Positions 1 through 6,776 of a stretch of 14,811 nt of DNA are shown in pieces. The stretch's first letter is position 1, and every line of letters begins with the position of its first letter. A program made the position numbers and the translations under genes. The stretch is taken from NCBI GenBank assembly GCA_964490725.1, contig CAZBDU010000117.1, positions 1 to 14,811 on the forward strand. The letters run 5' to 3'. Origin of the DNA: CAZBDU01 sp964490725. Its GTDB lineage: Bacteria; Spirochaetota; Spirochaetia; SZUA-6; DRHE01. The notes beneath the pieces are model-generated. The model searched no databases. It was not told the origin of the DNA and saw only the letters and a list, made by a program, of their open reading frames with translations.

Positions 1-2
1 GC

Positions 3-1058
3 TCAGGGCTCCCCGGCCTGGGGCTCCACCGCCACCTTGAGCGCCTCCCCTGCCTCCGCCGCGCGGAAGGCCTCTCCGATGCGCTCCAGAGGGTAGCGCG
101 CGCCGACGATCCCCCGGGTGATCCCCGCGGCGGCCAGGCGCATGGCCAGGCGGTTGTGGTAGAGCGTGGAGCCGTAGGTTCCGTGTACGGAGGCCAGCCG
201 GTAGTGAAGAAGGTTGGAGTCGAAGCGGATCGCCTGGCCAGGGGGCAGGCCGGCGAAGTAGAGGATTCTCCCGTACAGCGCGGACAGCGCCAGGGACTCC
301 TCCTGCGCCTGGGGAGAAGAGCAGGCCACAACCACGAGATCGAACCCCCGCCCGCCGGTGAGCTCCGCGGCCGCCTCGGCAAGAGGCGTGCGGCGGGAAT
401 CCACCAGGTGGACCTCCGGGCCCAGAAGGCCCTCGGCCAGCCGGATCTTGGCGGCGTTGAGCTCCGCCAGCACCACCTTGCCCAGGCCGCGCCGGAGGAG
501 GAGGCGGGCCATCATCACGCCGATCGCGCCGGCTCCGATCACCAGGGCCTGTCCCTGAAGCGGCGGCTGTCCCAGCCTCTCCAGCCCGGCGAGGGTGCAG
601 GCCAGCGGCTCGGCCGCGGTGAGCTCCACGGGATCGCAGCCGGCAGGAAGGGGAAAGAGATTGTTCGGGACCCCGGCGGCGGGCACCGCCAGGTACTCGG
701 CGAAGCCGCCGGGATGGTGGTAGCCGATGGAGCTCTTGCTGGTGCAGAAGAGGCCCTGGAGGCAGTTGTCGCAGCGGCCGCAGGGGATGCCCGGAGTGAC
801 CATGACCGCGGCGCCGGGACCGGCCTCGGCCGGCAGGGGGGAAGCGCCGGCTCCCAGGCGCTCCACGGTACCCACGATCTCGTGGCCGATCAGCGCCGGA
901 AGCCGAACCCGGGGGTGGCCGTGACGGTAGATGCGCAGATCCGTACCGCACACGGCGCAGGCACGGACGCGCACCAGCACCTCCCCCGCGCCGATCTCCG
1001 GCGCCGGGACCTCCCGCAGCTCGAAGCGGCCGGGCTCCACCAGAAACGCCGCCCTCAA
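3..1058 (-). CDS. Zinc-dependent medium-chain alcohol/polyol dehydrogenase
   Basis: This 351-residue protein belongs to the medium-chain dehydrogenase family (sorbitol/threonine dehydrogenase type), cytosolic NAD(P)-dependent enzymes that oxidise a secondary alcohol or polyol to a ketone. Visible catalytic-zinc residues are Cys37 in CGTD, His59-Glu60 in GHE and Glu150 in the EPLA motif. A structural-zinc lobe has Cys93, Cys96, Cys99 and Cys105. The spacing between the last two is five residues, whereas seven is usual. The Rossmann glycine motif is GAGAIG at 175-180. The start is TTG, one base after the IclR stop codon, with a G-rich stretch about 5 nt upstream, so the two genes are surely co-transcribed. 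The stop (TGA) lies at the left edge, so the gene is complete. Family and cofactor fold are clear; the substrate is not. The neighbours suggest a polyol or sugar acid. Confidence 0.93.
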   Translation of the reverse strand: MRAAFLVEPGRFELREVPAPEIGAGEVLVRVRACAVCGTDLRIYRHGHPRVRLPALIGHEIVGTVERLGAGASPLPAEAGPGAAVMVTPGIPCGRCDNCLQGLFCTSKSSIGYHHPGGFAEYLAVPAAGVPNNLFPLPAGCDPVELTAAEPLACTLAGLERLGQPPLQGQALVIGAGAIGVMMARLLLRRGLGKVVLAELNAAKIRLAEGLLGPEVHLVDSRRTPLAEAAAELTGGRGFDLVVVACSSPQAQEESLALSALYGRILYFAGLPPGQAIRFDSNLLHYRLASVHGTYGSTLYHNRLAMRLAAAGITRGIVGARYPLERIGEAFRAAEAGEALKVAVEPQAGEP

Positions 1059-1059
1059 C

Positions 1060-1878
1060 TCAGCCCCCGGGCCTCAAGGGATTGGCCGTCTCCCGCCACA
1101 GCAGCTTGTCCGGCTTGGGCACGAAGCCCATGCGCCGCGAGACCTCCTGAGCGGTGTAGCGGACCGCGGCGGAGAAGTCCGGGAGGCGGGCGGCCACGAT
1201 CGCGGGGTCGGGTCCGGAGATGCTGCAGGAGCCTATCACCTGTCCCTGCTCGTCGAAGATGGGGGAGCCCACGCAGAAGGTGCCCAGCTCGTGCTCCTCC
1301 CGGTCCAGCGCGTAGCCGCGCCGCCGGCTCTCCTCCAGCTCCGGCAGCAGCCGGTCCAGAGTGGTGAGGGTGTGCTCCGTGAAGGCCGGAAGGCCCGCCT
1401 GTGCGACGATGCGCTGGACCTCCTCCGGGCTGAGGAAAGCCAGGATGGCCTTGCCCGTGGAGGTGCAGTGCAGGTGGACCCTGTCCCCGATGGCGGTGCG
1501 GGCCAGCAGGCGATGCGAGCTCTCAATGGCGTAGATGTAGAGGCAGCGGTTGCCGTCCAGCACCGTCAGGTACACAGACTCCCGGCAGTAGTCCCCAAGC
1601 TCGCGCAGAAGGGGCGCCGCCCGGTCGCGCAGGTGGACGTTCACTCGCACCGCCTGGGTCATGGGGATGAGCGCGCTGCCCAGGGCGTAGTTGTTGCCCG
1701 CCCCCCGCTCGATGAAGCCCCTGGATTCCAGGGTGTTGATCAAGGTGTGAACGGTGCTCTTGGGGTAGCCGAGCCGGCGGCTGATCTCCGCCAGGCTGAG
1801 CACCGGCTCGTCGGAGCTGAACACCTGGAGAATATCGATGGCCTTGAGAACGGAGTTGATCCTCGTTGCTTTCATCAT
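1060..1878 (-). CDS. IclR-family transcriptional regulator
   Basis: This 272-residue protein has the two-domain IclR layout. A winged helix-turn-helix occupies about residues 7-68, with the helix-turn-helix around 28-49 (LAEISRRLGYPKSTVHTLI). The C-terminal GAF-like effector domain carries the family signature around 136-154 (LHCTSTGKAILAFLS). IclR proteins bind small metabolites, often sugar acids, aromatic acids or glyoxylate, and repress or activate divergent catabolic operons. Two consecutive ATG codons could start it; the AGGG at about 1881-1884 suits the second slightly better. It is transcribed divergently from the TRAP-transporter operon and just upstream of the dehydrogenase, so it very probably controls both. 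Family assignment is firm; the effector is unknown. KdgR-like control of 2-keto-3-deoxy sugar-acid use is one guess from context. Confidence 0.95.
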   Translation of the reverse strand: MMKATRINSVLKAIDILQVFSSDEPVLSLAEISRRLGYPKSTVHTLINTLESRGFIERGAGNNYALGSALIPMTQAVRVNVHLRDRAAPLLRELGDYCRESVYLTVLDGNRCLYIYAIESSHRLLARTAIGDRVHLHCTSTGKAILAFLSPEEVQRIVAQAGLPAFTEHTLTTLDRLLPELEESRRRGYALDREEHELGTFCVGSPIFDEQGQVIGSCSISGPDPAIVAARLPDFSAAVRYTAQEVSRRMGFVPKPDKLLWRETANPLRPGG

Positions 1879-1896
1879 TCGCCCTGTACAGATTCC

Positions 1897-1925
1897 ATTC
1901 TACATGATAGGATTGCGTTTGTCAT
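1897..1925 (-). promoter_or_regulatory. Promoter of the IclR-dehydrogenase operon
   Basis: Read on the minus strand, a -35 ATGACA (1925-1920) and a -10 TAGAAT (1902-1897) are separated by exactly 17 bp; each matches the sigma-70 consensus at 5 of 6 positions. The start point would be near 1890, giving a leader of about 12 nt before the ATG. An inverted repeat, CATGA (1903-1907) with TCATG (1922-1926), spans the promoter from the edge of the -10 box to the -35 box. This is a plausible regulator site and would make the gene autoregulated. Confidence 0.65.
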
Positions 1926-1937
1926 GCTAGTTCGCTC

Positions 1938-1966
1938 TTGACAGCGGGAGGGGCGTGTACTAGGCT
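1938..1966 (+). promoter_or_regulatory. Promoter of the TRAP/catabolic operon
   Basis: A perfect -35 TTGACA (1938-1943) is followed after 17 bp by TAGGCT (1961-1966), a weaker -10. The same TAGGCT hexamer lies before the ArsR-like gene elsewhere in the window. The predicted start is near 1973, leaving a leader of about 160 nt before dctP. Its -35 box is only 12 bp from that of the divergent IclR promoter, so one bound regulator could control both directions. A strong -35 with a poor -10 fits an activated or tightly controlled promoter. Confidence 0.6.
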
Positions 1967-1977
1967 TGCACTAGCCT
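1962..1977. promoter_or_regulatory. Candidate operator overlapping the dctP -10 box
   Basis: AGGCT (1962-1966) and AGCCT (1973-1977) form a perfect 5-bp inverted repeat with a 6-bp spacer. It overlaps the -10 box and the predicted start point of the rightward promoter, the usual place for a repressor site. The arms are short, so chance cannot be excluded. The binding protein, if any, is presumed to be the adjacent IclR regulator. Confidence 0.35.
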
Positions 1978-2042
1978 TTGCAGCAGGAAGCTCACGATGC
2001 AACTCATGCCTGTCATCGGAGCACATTCTACTTCACGTCCGG

Positions 2043-2090
2043 CCGGACGGTGCGGGAAGAGGCTTCGCGGCCTCGCGCACCGCGGTCCGG
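2043..2090 (+). promoter_or_regulatory. Structured 5' leader of dctP mRNA
   Basis: Three nested perfect pairings occur in the untranslated leader. CCGGAC (2043-2048) pairs with GTCCGG (2085-2090). GGTGCG (2049-2054) pairs with CGCACC (2076-2081). GAGGC (2059-2063) pairs with GCCTC (2070-2074) around a 6-nt loop. Together they give a 17-bp rod broken by a 3-nt bulge and a small internal loop. It lies about 70 nt after the predicted start and 30 nt before the ribosome-binding site. It has no U-tract, so it is not an ordinary terminator. I recognise no known riboswitch class in it. Confidence 0.45.
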
Positions 2091-2134
2091 TCCACGGCGG
2101 GAGGCGCAATCCAAAAACCCAAGGAGGTGCTTTC

Positions 2135-3181
2135 ATGAAAAGTAAGTTCGTCGCGGTCCTGATGGTGCTGGCCCTGGCGGCCGCCACGGCGTTCGCGACC
2201 GGCCAGAAGGAGCAGCCGGGGCCGGCCGCGCAAAAGCAGGGCGGGGCGGCCCAGCAGCAGTTCAAGCTGATCTTCACCTCGGTGAGCGTCCCGGACGACG
2301 CGCACACCAAGGCCATGTACACCTTCAAGGACACCCTGGAGAAGATTACTAATGGCCAGATCAAGGTGGAGGTCTATCCCTCGGGCCAGCTGTACACCCA
2401 GGAAGCCGAGCAGGATGCGGTGAAGCGGGGTGACGTGGACATGGTGTACGGCGGGCCCAACTGGTTCGCCCAGTACATCCCCAAGTGGTCCATGTTCGCC
2501 ATGCCCTACGTCTTCCGCTCCTACCAGCACATGAGCAACTTCTTCAGCAGCGACGCCGCTCAGCCGCTGTACGATGAGATGGCCAAGGCCATCGGCGCGC
2601 GTCCGCTGGGGGCCTACTACCTGGGCACCCGGGAGGTGAACCTGCGGGACGTCGGCCGCGTGGTGAGGACGCCGCAGGACATGAAGGGCATCAAGCTGCG
2701 GATGCCCAACACCCCCACCTGGCTGTACATGGGAAAGTGCCTGGGCGCCAACCCCACCCCCCTGAGCTTCACGGAGGTCTACCTGGCGCTGAAGACCGGC
2801 ACCATCGACGGGCAGGACAACCCCCTTCCCACGGACAAGAACGCCAAGTTCTACGAGGTCACCAAGTACATCATCATGACCAACCACTACATCAACCCCA
2901 TCATGCCTACGATCAATGAGAAGAAGTGGCAGGCGCTGGGGCCGGACCTGCAGGCCAAGGTGATGGAGGCGGTGGCCGCGGCCAAGAAGACCTGCGACGA
3001 TCTGAACCTGCAGCAGGAGGCGGAGCTGCTGGACTTCTTCAAGGGTCAGGGCATGACCGTCGTGGAGCCTGACCTGAAGCCCTGGATCTCCTACGCCCAG
3101 AACATCTACCTGAACGACAAGGAGATGACCAAGAGCTGGGACATGAGTCTGTTCGACGAGATCCAGAAGATGGCCCAGTAG
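2135..3181 (+). CDS. dctP: TRAP transporter substrate-binding protein, DctP family
   Basis: This 348-residue periplasmic (extracytoplasmic) solute-binding protein captures a carboxylated substrate and delivers it to the DctQM permease. A signal peptide covers residues 1-21 (basic start, hydrophobic core, TAFA cleavage site). There is no lipobox cysteine, so it should be soluble. The mature part opens with ATGQKE and a Gln/Ala/Gly-rich linker. Family marks include KLRMP with Arg189, the arginine that normally forms the salt bridge to the ligand carboxylate, and GTIDGQDNP at 222-230. The reading frame is open upstream to an ATG at 1997. The start at 2135 is chosen because AAGGAGGT (2121-2128) stands 6 nt before it and the signal peptide begins there. 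A strong hairpin follows the stop codon. The substrate cannot be read from sequence. Confidence 0.95.
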   Translation: MKSKFVAVLMVLALAAATAFATGQKEQPGPAAQKQGGAAQQQFKLIFTSVSVPDDAHTKAMYTFKDTLEKITNGQIKVEVYPSGQLYTQEAEQDAVKRGDVDMVYGGPNWFAQYIPKWSMFAMPYVFRSYQHMSNFFSSDAAQPLYDEMAKAIGARPLGAYYLGTREVNLRDVGRVVRTPQDMKGIKLRMPNTPTWLYMGKCLGANPTPLSFTEVYLALKTGTIDGQDNPLPTDKNAKFYEVTKYIIMTNHYINPIMPTINEKKWQALGPDLQAKVMEAVAAAKKTCDDLNLQQEAELLDFFKGQGMTVVEPDLKPWISYAQNIYLNDKEMTKSWDMSLFDEIQKMAQ

Positions 3182-3209
3182 CGCTCCGGGGCCGCAAGAA
3201 GCGCATTCC

Positions 3210-3242
3210 GAGAGGGACCCCATCGTCGATGGGGTCCCTCTC
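3210..3242 (+). terminator. Intercistronic hairpin between dctP and dctQ
   Basis: A perfect 15-bp inverted repeat (3210-3224 with 3228-3242, loop GTC) starts 28 nt after the dctP stop and ends 20 nt before the dctQ start. The following bases are TTGCC, not a T-tract, so complete intrinsic termination is unlikely. Such structures between a binding-protein gene and its permease genes are known to protect the upstream mRNA or partly attenuate transcription, giving excess binding protein. That role is inferred here. Confidence 0.7.
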
Positions 3243-3262
3243 TTGCCAAACAAGGAGGTCCC

Positions 3263-3769
3263 ATGGCCGAGCAGAAAAGGAGCCCGGGCAAGAAGATCGG
3301 GCAGTTTTTCCTGGATCTCTTCGAGGTGTACATCTCGAGTGCCGCCTTCATCGTCCTGTTCGGCGTGTTCGTGCTGCAGGTGTTCTTCCGCTACGTGCTG
3401 AACGACCCCCTCACCTGGCCCTACGAGGTCACCGTGTTCGCCTTCATCTGGACCACCACCCTGGGCGCCGCCTACGCCCTGCGCCGGCGCTCCCACGTGG
3501 TGTTCAGCCTGGTCTACGATCGGCTTTCGCCGCGCTGGCAGCTCATCTTCCGCCTGGCGGGCAACTTCCTGGTCATGGCCGCCTTCATCATCTCGATCGT
3601 CCCGACCTACCTGTACCTGGACTTTCAGAAGATCAACAAGTCCACGGTGCTCCGGATCCCCTTCACCATCGGCTTCGGCCCCTACATGGCCTTCCTGCTG
3701 CTGATCATCGGGCGCATGGCCTACGCCCTGGTGGTGGACATCCGCAAGCTTCTGCGAGGGGAGGTGTAG
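3263..3769 (+). CDS. dctQ: TRAP transporter small membrane subunit, DctQ family
   Basis: This 168-residue inner-membrane protein is the small permease subunit that links the substrate-binding protein to the DctM channel. Four membrane segments are visible, at about 20-43, 56-73, 94-115 and 135-157, the standard DctQ topology. A basic RRRSHV stretch at 74-79 matches the conserved Arg/His motif after the second segment. The start is well set by AAGGAGG at 3252-3258. An ATG at 3229 in another frame lies inside the hairpin and is not credible. The gene ends one base before dctM. Length and order are typical, so the call is firm although the family diverges quickly in sequence. Confidence 0.93.
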   Translation: MAEQKRSPGKKIGQFFLDLFEVYISSAAFIVLFGVFVLQVFFRYVLNDPLTWPYEVTVFAFIWTTTLGAAYALRRRSHVVFSLVYDRLSPRWQLIFRLAGNFLVMAAFIISIVPTYLYLDFQKINKSTVLRIPFTIGFGPYMAFLLLIIGRMAYALVVDIRKLLRGEV

Positions 3770-3770
3770 C

Positions 3771-5057
3771 ATGAACTGGCCGCTGCTCGTCTTCCTGGCC
3801 GGCTTCGTCCTGATGTTCGTCCTGCGCATGCCCATCGCCCTGGGGATGATCATGACCTCGGTCTTCTACATGCTGGCCGCCGGGGTGGACATCGGCCTGG
3901 CCGCCGGGCAGGTGCTGACCAACCTCTACTCCAAGTACATCATCATCGCGGTGCCGCTGTTCGTGTTCACCGCCAACGTCATGAACACCGGGAAGGTCAC
4001 GGAGATGGTGTTCAAGTTCGCCAACGGCCTGGTGGGGCGCTTCCGCGGCGGCATGGGGCACGTGAACGTGGTGGCCTCCCTCATCTTCTCCGGCATGACC
4101 GGCTCGGCGGTGGCCGACGCTTCCGGGTTGGGCATGATGGAGATCGAGGGCATGCGCCGCTATGGCTACGACGACGGCTTCAGCTGCGCCATCACGGCCG
4201 CCTCGGCCACCATCGGCCCGGTCTTTCCGCCTTCCATCCCGATGGTCTTCTACGCCCTGCTTTCCGGCGCCTCCATCGGGGACCTGTTTCTGGGGGGGAT
4301 GGTGCCGGGGGTGCTGCTGGCCCTGGCCCTGATGGGCTACGTGGCGGTGATCGCCACGGTGCGCAGGTACCCCTACGGCGTGCGGGAGACGCTGCGGCAG
4401 TTCGCCAGGGACACGGTGGTGGCGTTCCCGGCGCTGCTCACCCCCGTCATCCTGCTGGGGGGAATCTACACCGGCGTGGTGACCCCCACCGAGGCCGGAG
4501 CGCTGGCCGCCTTCTGGGCCATCCTGATCTCAGTGTTCGTGTACCGCGCCATGGGCCCGAAGGTTCTCTGGAAGGTCATCGTGGAGACCATGAAGACCAC
4601 CGGCACCCTCTCCCTGATCGTGGGGGCGGCCTTCACCTTCTCCTTCATCGTGGCCCGGGAGAATATCCCCGCCATGATTGCCACCGTGATGCTGAGCATC
4701 ACCCAGAACAGGTACCTGATGCTCCTGATCGTCAATGTCTTCTTCCTGGTGCTGGGGATGTTCATCGACACCTCGACGATCACGGTGGTGTTCATCCCCA
4801 TGGTGCTGCCCCTGATCAACCAGCTGGGCATCGACCTGGTGCACTTCGGGGTGGTGGTGGTGCTGAACATGATGATCGGACTTTCCACCCCACCCATGGG
4901 GATGCTGCTGTTCATTGTGTCCGGGATCTCGGACACGCCGCTGGGCAAGGTGATCAAGGAGACCCTGCCCATGGTGATCGTGATGATCGGGGTGCTGCTG
5001 CTCATCACCTACGTGCCCGACGTGGTGCTGTTCATCCCGCGCCTGATCGGCAAGTAG
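3771..5057 (+). CDS. dctM: TRAP transporter large permease subunit, DctM family
   Basis: This 428-residue, very hydrophobic protein has about 12 predicted membrane segments and is the sodium-coupled channel subunit of the TRAP transporter. Family marks are the ATIGPVFPPSIPM region at about residue 145, the TPTEAGALAA motif at about 240 and the LSTPPMGMLLF motif near 370. The start codon is one base after the dctQ stop, preceded by a GGGGAGGT ribosome-binding site at about 3758-3765 that lies within dctQ. With dctP and dctQ it makes a complete importer. A 25-bp gap with a good ribosome-binding site leads to the URO-D-like gene, so the operon most likely continues. Confidence 0.96.
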   Translation: MNWPLLVFLAGFVLMFVLRMPIALGMIMTSVFYMLAAGVDIGLAAGQVLTNLYSKYIIIAVPLFVFTANVMNTGKVTEMVFKFANGLVGRFRGGMGHVNVVASLIFSGMTGSAVADASGLGMMEIEGMRRYGYDDGFSCAITAASATIGPVFPPSIPMVFYALLSGASIGDLFLGGMVPGVLLALALMGYVAVIATVRRYPYGVRETLRQFARDTVVAFPALLTPVILLGGIYTGVVTPTEAGALAAFWAILISVFVYRAMGPKVLWKVIVETMKTTGTLSLIVGAAFTFSFIVARENIPAMIATVMLSITQNRYLMLLIVNVFFLVLGMFIDTSTITVVFIPMVLPLINQLGIDLVHFGVVVVLNMMIGLSTPPMGMLLFIVSGISDTPLGKVIKETLPMVIVMIGVLLLITYVPDVVLFIPRLIGK

Positions 5058-5082
5058 GTACGGTGAGCGGGAAGGAGGGGCG

Positions 5083-5646
5083 GTGACCGCCGCCCGGCGA
5101 CTCTACACCGCCCTGGACCGGGGTGTTCCGGACAGGGTGCCCTGGGTGCCCAAGATCTGGGTGGACCTGGGCGCCCGGCTCACCGGCACGGGGCTGAGGG
5201 AGGTGATCTGCGATCCTCTGGCGGCCCTGGAGGTGATCGCCCGGGCCGGCCGCGAGTGCGGAGCGGATGCGGTGCGGCAGTTTCATTTCCCAGCCCGGCG
5301 CGTCCAGATGCAGGGGGGGCGCGTCTTCGAGATCGGACCCGGGGGTCGGGTGCTGGGGGAAGTCGACATGCAGGGCGGCTTGCAGACCCGCCTGGAGGAT
5401 CCGCGGGAGCTCCGCCTGGAGGACCCCTGGTGGATGGCCTACCATCACTACTGGACCGCCGCCGGCCCTTTCGTGCGGGACCTCCAGGACGCGGAGCGCA
5501 TAGCCGTTCCTCCCGCGCGGTTCTACCGGGAGCAGGGTTGCTGCGGGCGGCAGCTCCGGGTCATGGCCGAGGCGGCGGAGCGCTGCGGCCGCTGCCAGGA
5601 CGGGCGGCTTGGCGGCGCGGAGGCGGAGGCCGGGAGCGGCGCATGA
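5083..5646 (+). CDS. Short URO-D-superfamily protein, probably truncated
   Basis: This 187-residue ORF resembles the N-terminal half of uroporphyrinogen-decarboxylase/MtaA-like proteins. It begins RLYTALDRGVPDRVPWVPK, close to the usual start of that family, and continues with GADAVRQFHFP. Family members are usually 340-400 residues. This one ends soon after REQGCCGRQLRVM in a Gly/Ala/Arg-rich tail that looks like unselected sequence. The C-terminal half of the barrel is absent, and I see no trace of it in the other frames, where the next gene's own N-terminus begins at once. GTG is the start, with AAGGAGG at 5072-5078. The stop overlaps the next start as ATGA. It may be a deletion remnant, an assembly artefact or a short domain acting with the next protein. 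Function is unassigned. Confidence 0.7.
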   Translation: MTAARRLYTALDRGVPDRVPWVPKIWVDLGARLTGTGLREVICDPLAALEVIARAGRECGADAVRQFHFPARRVQMQGGRVFEIGPGGRVLGEVDMQGGLQTRLEDPRELRLEDPWWMAYHHYWTAAGPFVRDLQDAERIAVPPARFYREQGCCGRQLRVMAEAAERCGRCQDGRLGGAEAEAGSGA

Positions 5647-6776
5647 GCACGGGCAGGCTGCGCAACCACATCCCCATTGCAGCCCCGGCCCGCCGGGAGC
5701 CGGCGGACGGCACCGAGAGCGCGCTCAGGGTCTCCCTGGGGTTCGAACCGGGCTGGTATCACCGGCGCTGCGGAGTGGATTTTGGCCGCCGCTGGCACGT
5801 CGACCCGCTCTACCGGTTCCAGACGCTGGAGCTGATGAAGGCGGAGCTGAAGCGTGCCTTCCCTTCCGTGGACTACTGGGAGTCCAGCAACCCTTCTGCC
5901 ACCCTCTCCGGCGCCTACGGCGCCTATCCGGTGCCCCATGCCTTCGGCATGCCCCTGATCTATGGGGCGGACCGCTGGCCTTCCCTCGATCCCCGAGCCA
6001 GGCTCTCGGTGGAGCAGGTCGAGAAGCTCGAGCCGCGGGCGGTGCTCTCCGGGCCGGTGGTGGAGGAGATCTTCCGCCAGATCGAGGTGATCGAGGGCGA
6101 GTGGGGGAGGGTCGGGGGCTACCTGAACTGGCAGGGGGTGCTGAACAATGCCTTCAACCTGCGCGGCCAGGAGCTGTTCCTCGACATGGTCGACCGGCCG
6201 GAGCTGGCCCGGCGCTTCTTCCAGGTCATCACCGAGGTGATGATCGGCCTGGCGCAGAGCGTGCAGGAGAGGCAGAGGGCCTCGGGGTTCCAGGTGAATC
6301 AGCTGGGAGTGAGCAACTGCGTGATGAACATGATCTCCCCCGGGCAGTACCGGGAGCTCCTCCAGCCGCAGGACCGCCGCATCGCCGAGAGCTTCGAGCG
6401 CTTCGGGGTGCACACCTGCAACTGGAACGTCACCCCCTACATCGAGGCGCTCTCGGAGCTGCCCCGGCTGGGGTACCTGGACATGGGGATGATGAGCGAC
6501 CTGAAGCGGGTGAAGGAGACCTTTCCGGACACCTACCGGGCGGTGATGTACTCCCCGGTGAAGCTGCAGGAGGCGAGCCTGGCGGAGATCCGCTCCGACA
6601 TGGAGAAGATCCACCGGGAGCTCGGCCCCTGCGACGTGGTCATGGCGGACGTGCAGGCCTCCACCCCGGACCGCCGGGTGAACGAGCTCCTGGAGATCTG
6701 CGCCGCCGTGGCCGGGCTGGGCGCGCCGCCCCGAGACCAGAGGAACGGCAACACCACAGGAGGAGAGTATCTATGA
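5643..6776 (+). CDS. URO-D/MtaA-superfamily protein of unknown reaction
   Basis: This 377-residue protein has the full length of a URO-D-superfamily TIM barrel, the fold shared by uroporphyrinogen decarboxylase and the corrinoid methyltransferases MtaA, MtbA and CmuA. The C-terminal half is recognisable: FQVNQLGVSNCVMNMISP at about 217-233, then VHTCNW at 256-261. His257 and Cys259 correspond to the His-X-Cys zinc motif of MtaA-type enzymes. The third zinc cysteine of that family (normally in a PGCGIP-like motif) is not seen; the matching place reads ADVQAST. The N-terminus (VSLGFEPGWY..DFGRRWHVDP) differs from true HemE, so haem synthesis is unlikely. It overlaps both neighbours by ATGA junctions. 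It probably acts on the transported compound or a methylated derivative, but the reaction is unknown. Confidence 0.8.
   Translation: MSTGRLRNHIPIAAPARREPADGTESALRVSLGFEPGWYHRRCGVDFGRRWHVDPLYRFQTLELMKAELKRAFPSVDYWESSNPSATLSGAYGAYPVPHAFGMPLIYGADRWPSLDPRARLSVEQVEKLEPRAVLSGPVVEEIFRQIEVIEGEWGRVGGYLNWQGVLNNAFNLRGQELFLDMVDRPELARRFFQVITEVMIGLAQSVQERQRASGFQVNQLGVSNCVMNMISPGQYRELLQPQDRRIAESFERFGVHTCNWNVTPYIEALSELPRLGYLDMGMMSDLKRVKETFPDTYRAVMYSPVKLQEASLAEIRSDMEKIHRELGPCDVVMADVQASTPDRRVNELLEICAAVAGLGAPPRDQRNGNTTGGEYL

Noticed and set aside
156..1367. 403-codon open frame opposite the dehydrogenase and IclR genes
   Set aside because: The opposite strand carries recognisable catalytic and DNA-binding motifs; this frame has none and no ribosome-binding site.
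1997..2134. Upstream extension of dctP from ATG 1997
   Set aside because: It would put 46 Arg/Gly-rich residues before the signal peptide; the AAGGAGGT site and signal peptide fix the start at 2135.
3210..3242. Full intrinsic terminator after dctP
   Set aside because: The stem is strong but no T-tract follows, and the dctQ-dctM genes downstream have no promoter of their own that I can see; treated as a processing or attenuation hairpin.
2033..3853. 606-codon open frame on the minus strand across dctP-dctQ
   Set aside because: It is antisense to clear TRAP genes, is rich in His/Gly/Val/Gln repeats typical of GC-rich shadow frames, and crosses the promoter leader and hairpin. No domain is visible.
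5643..6776. True HemE (haem-pathway uroporphyrinogen decarboxylase)
   Set aside because: The N-terminal HemE signature is absent, a MtaA-like His-X-Cys is present, and no other haem gene is nearby.
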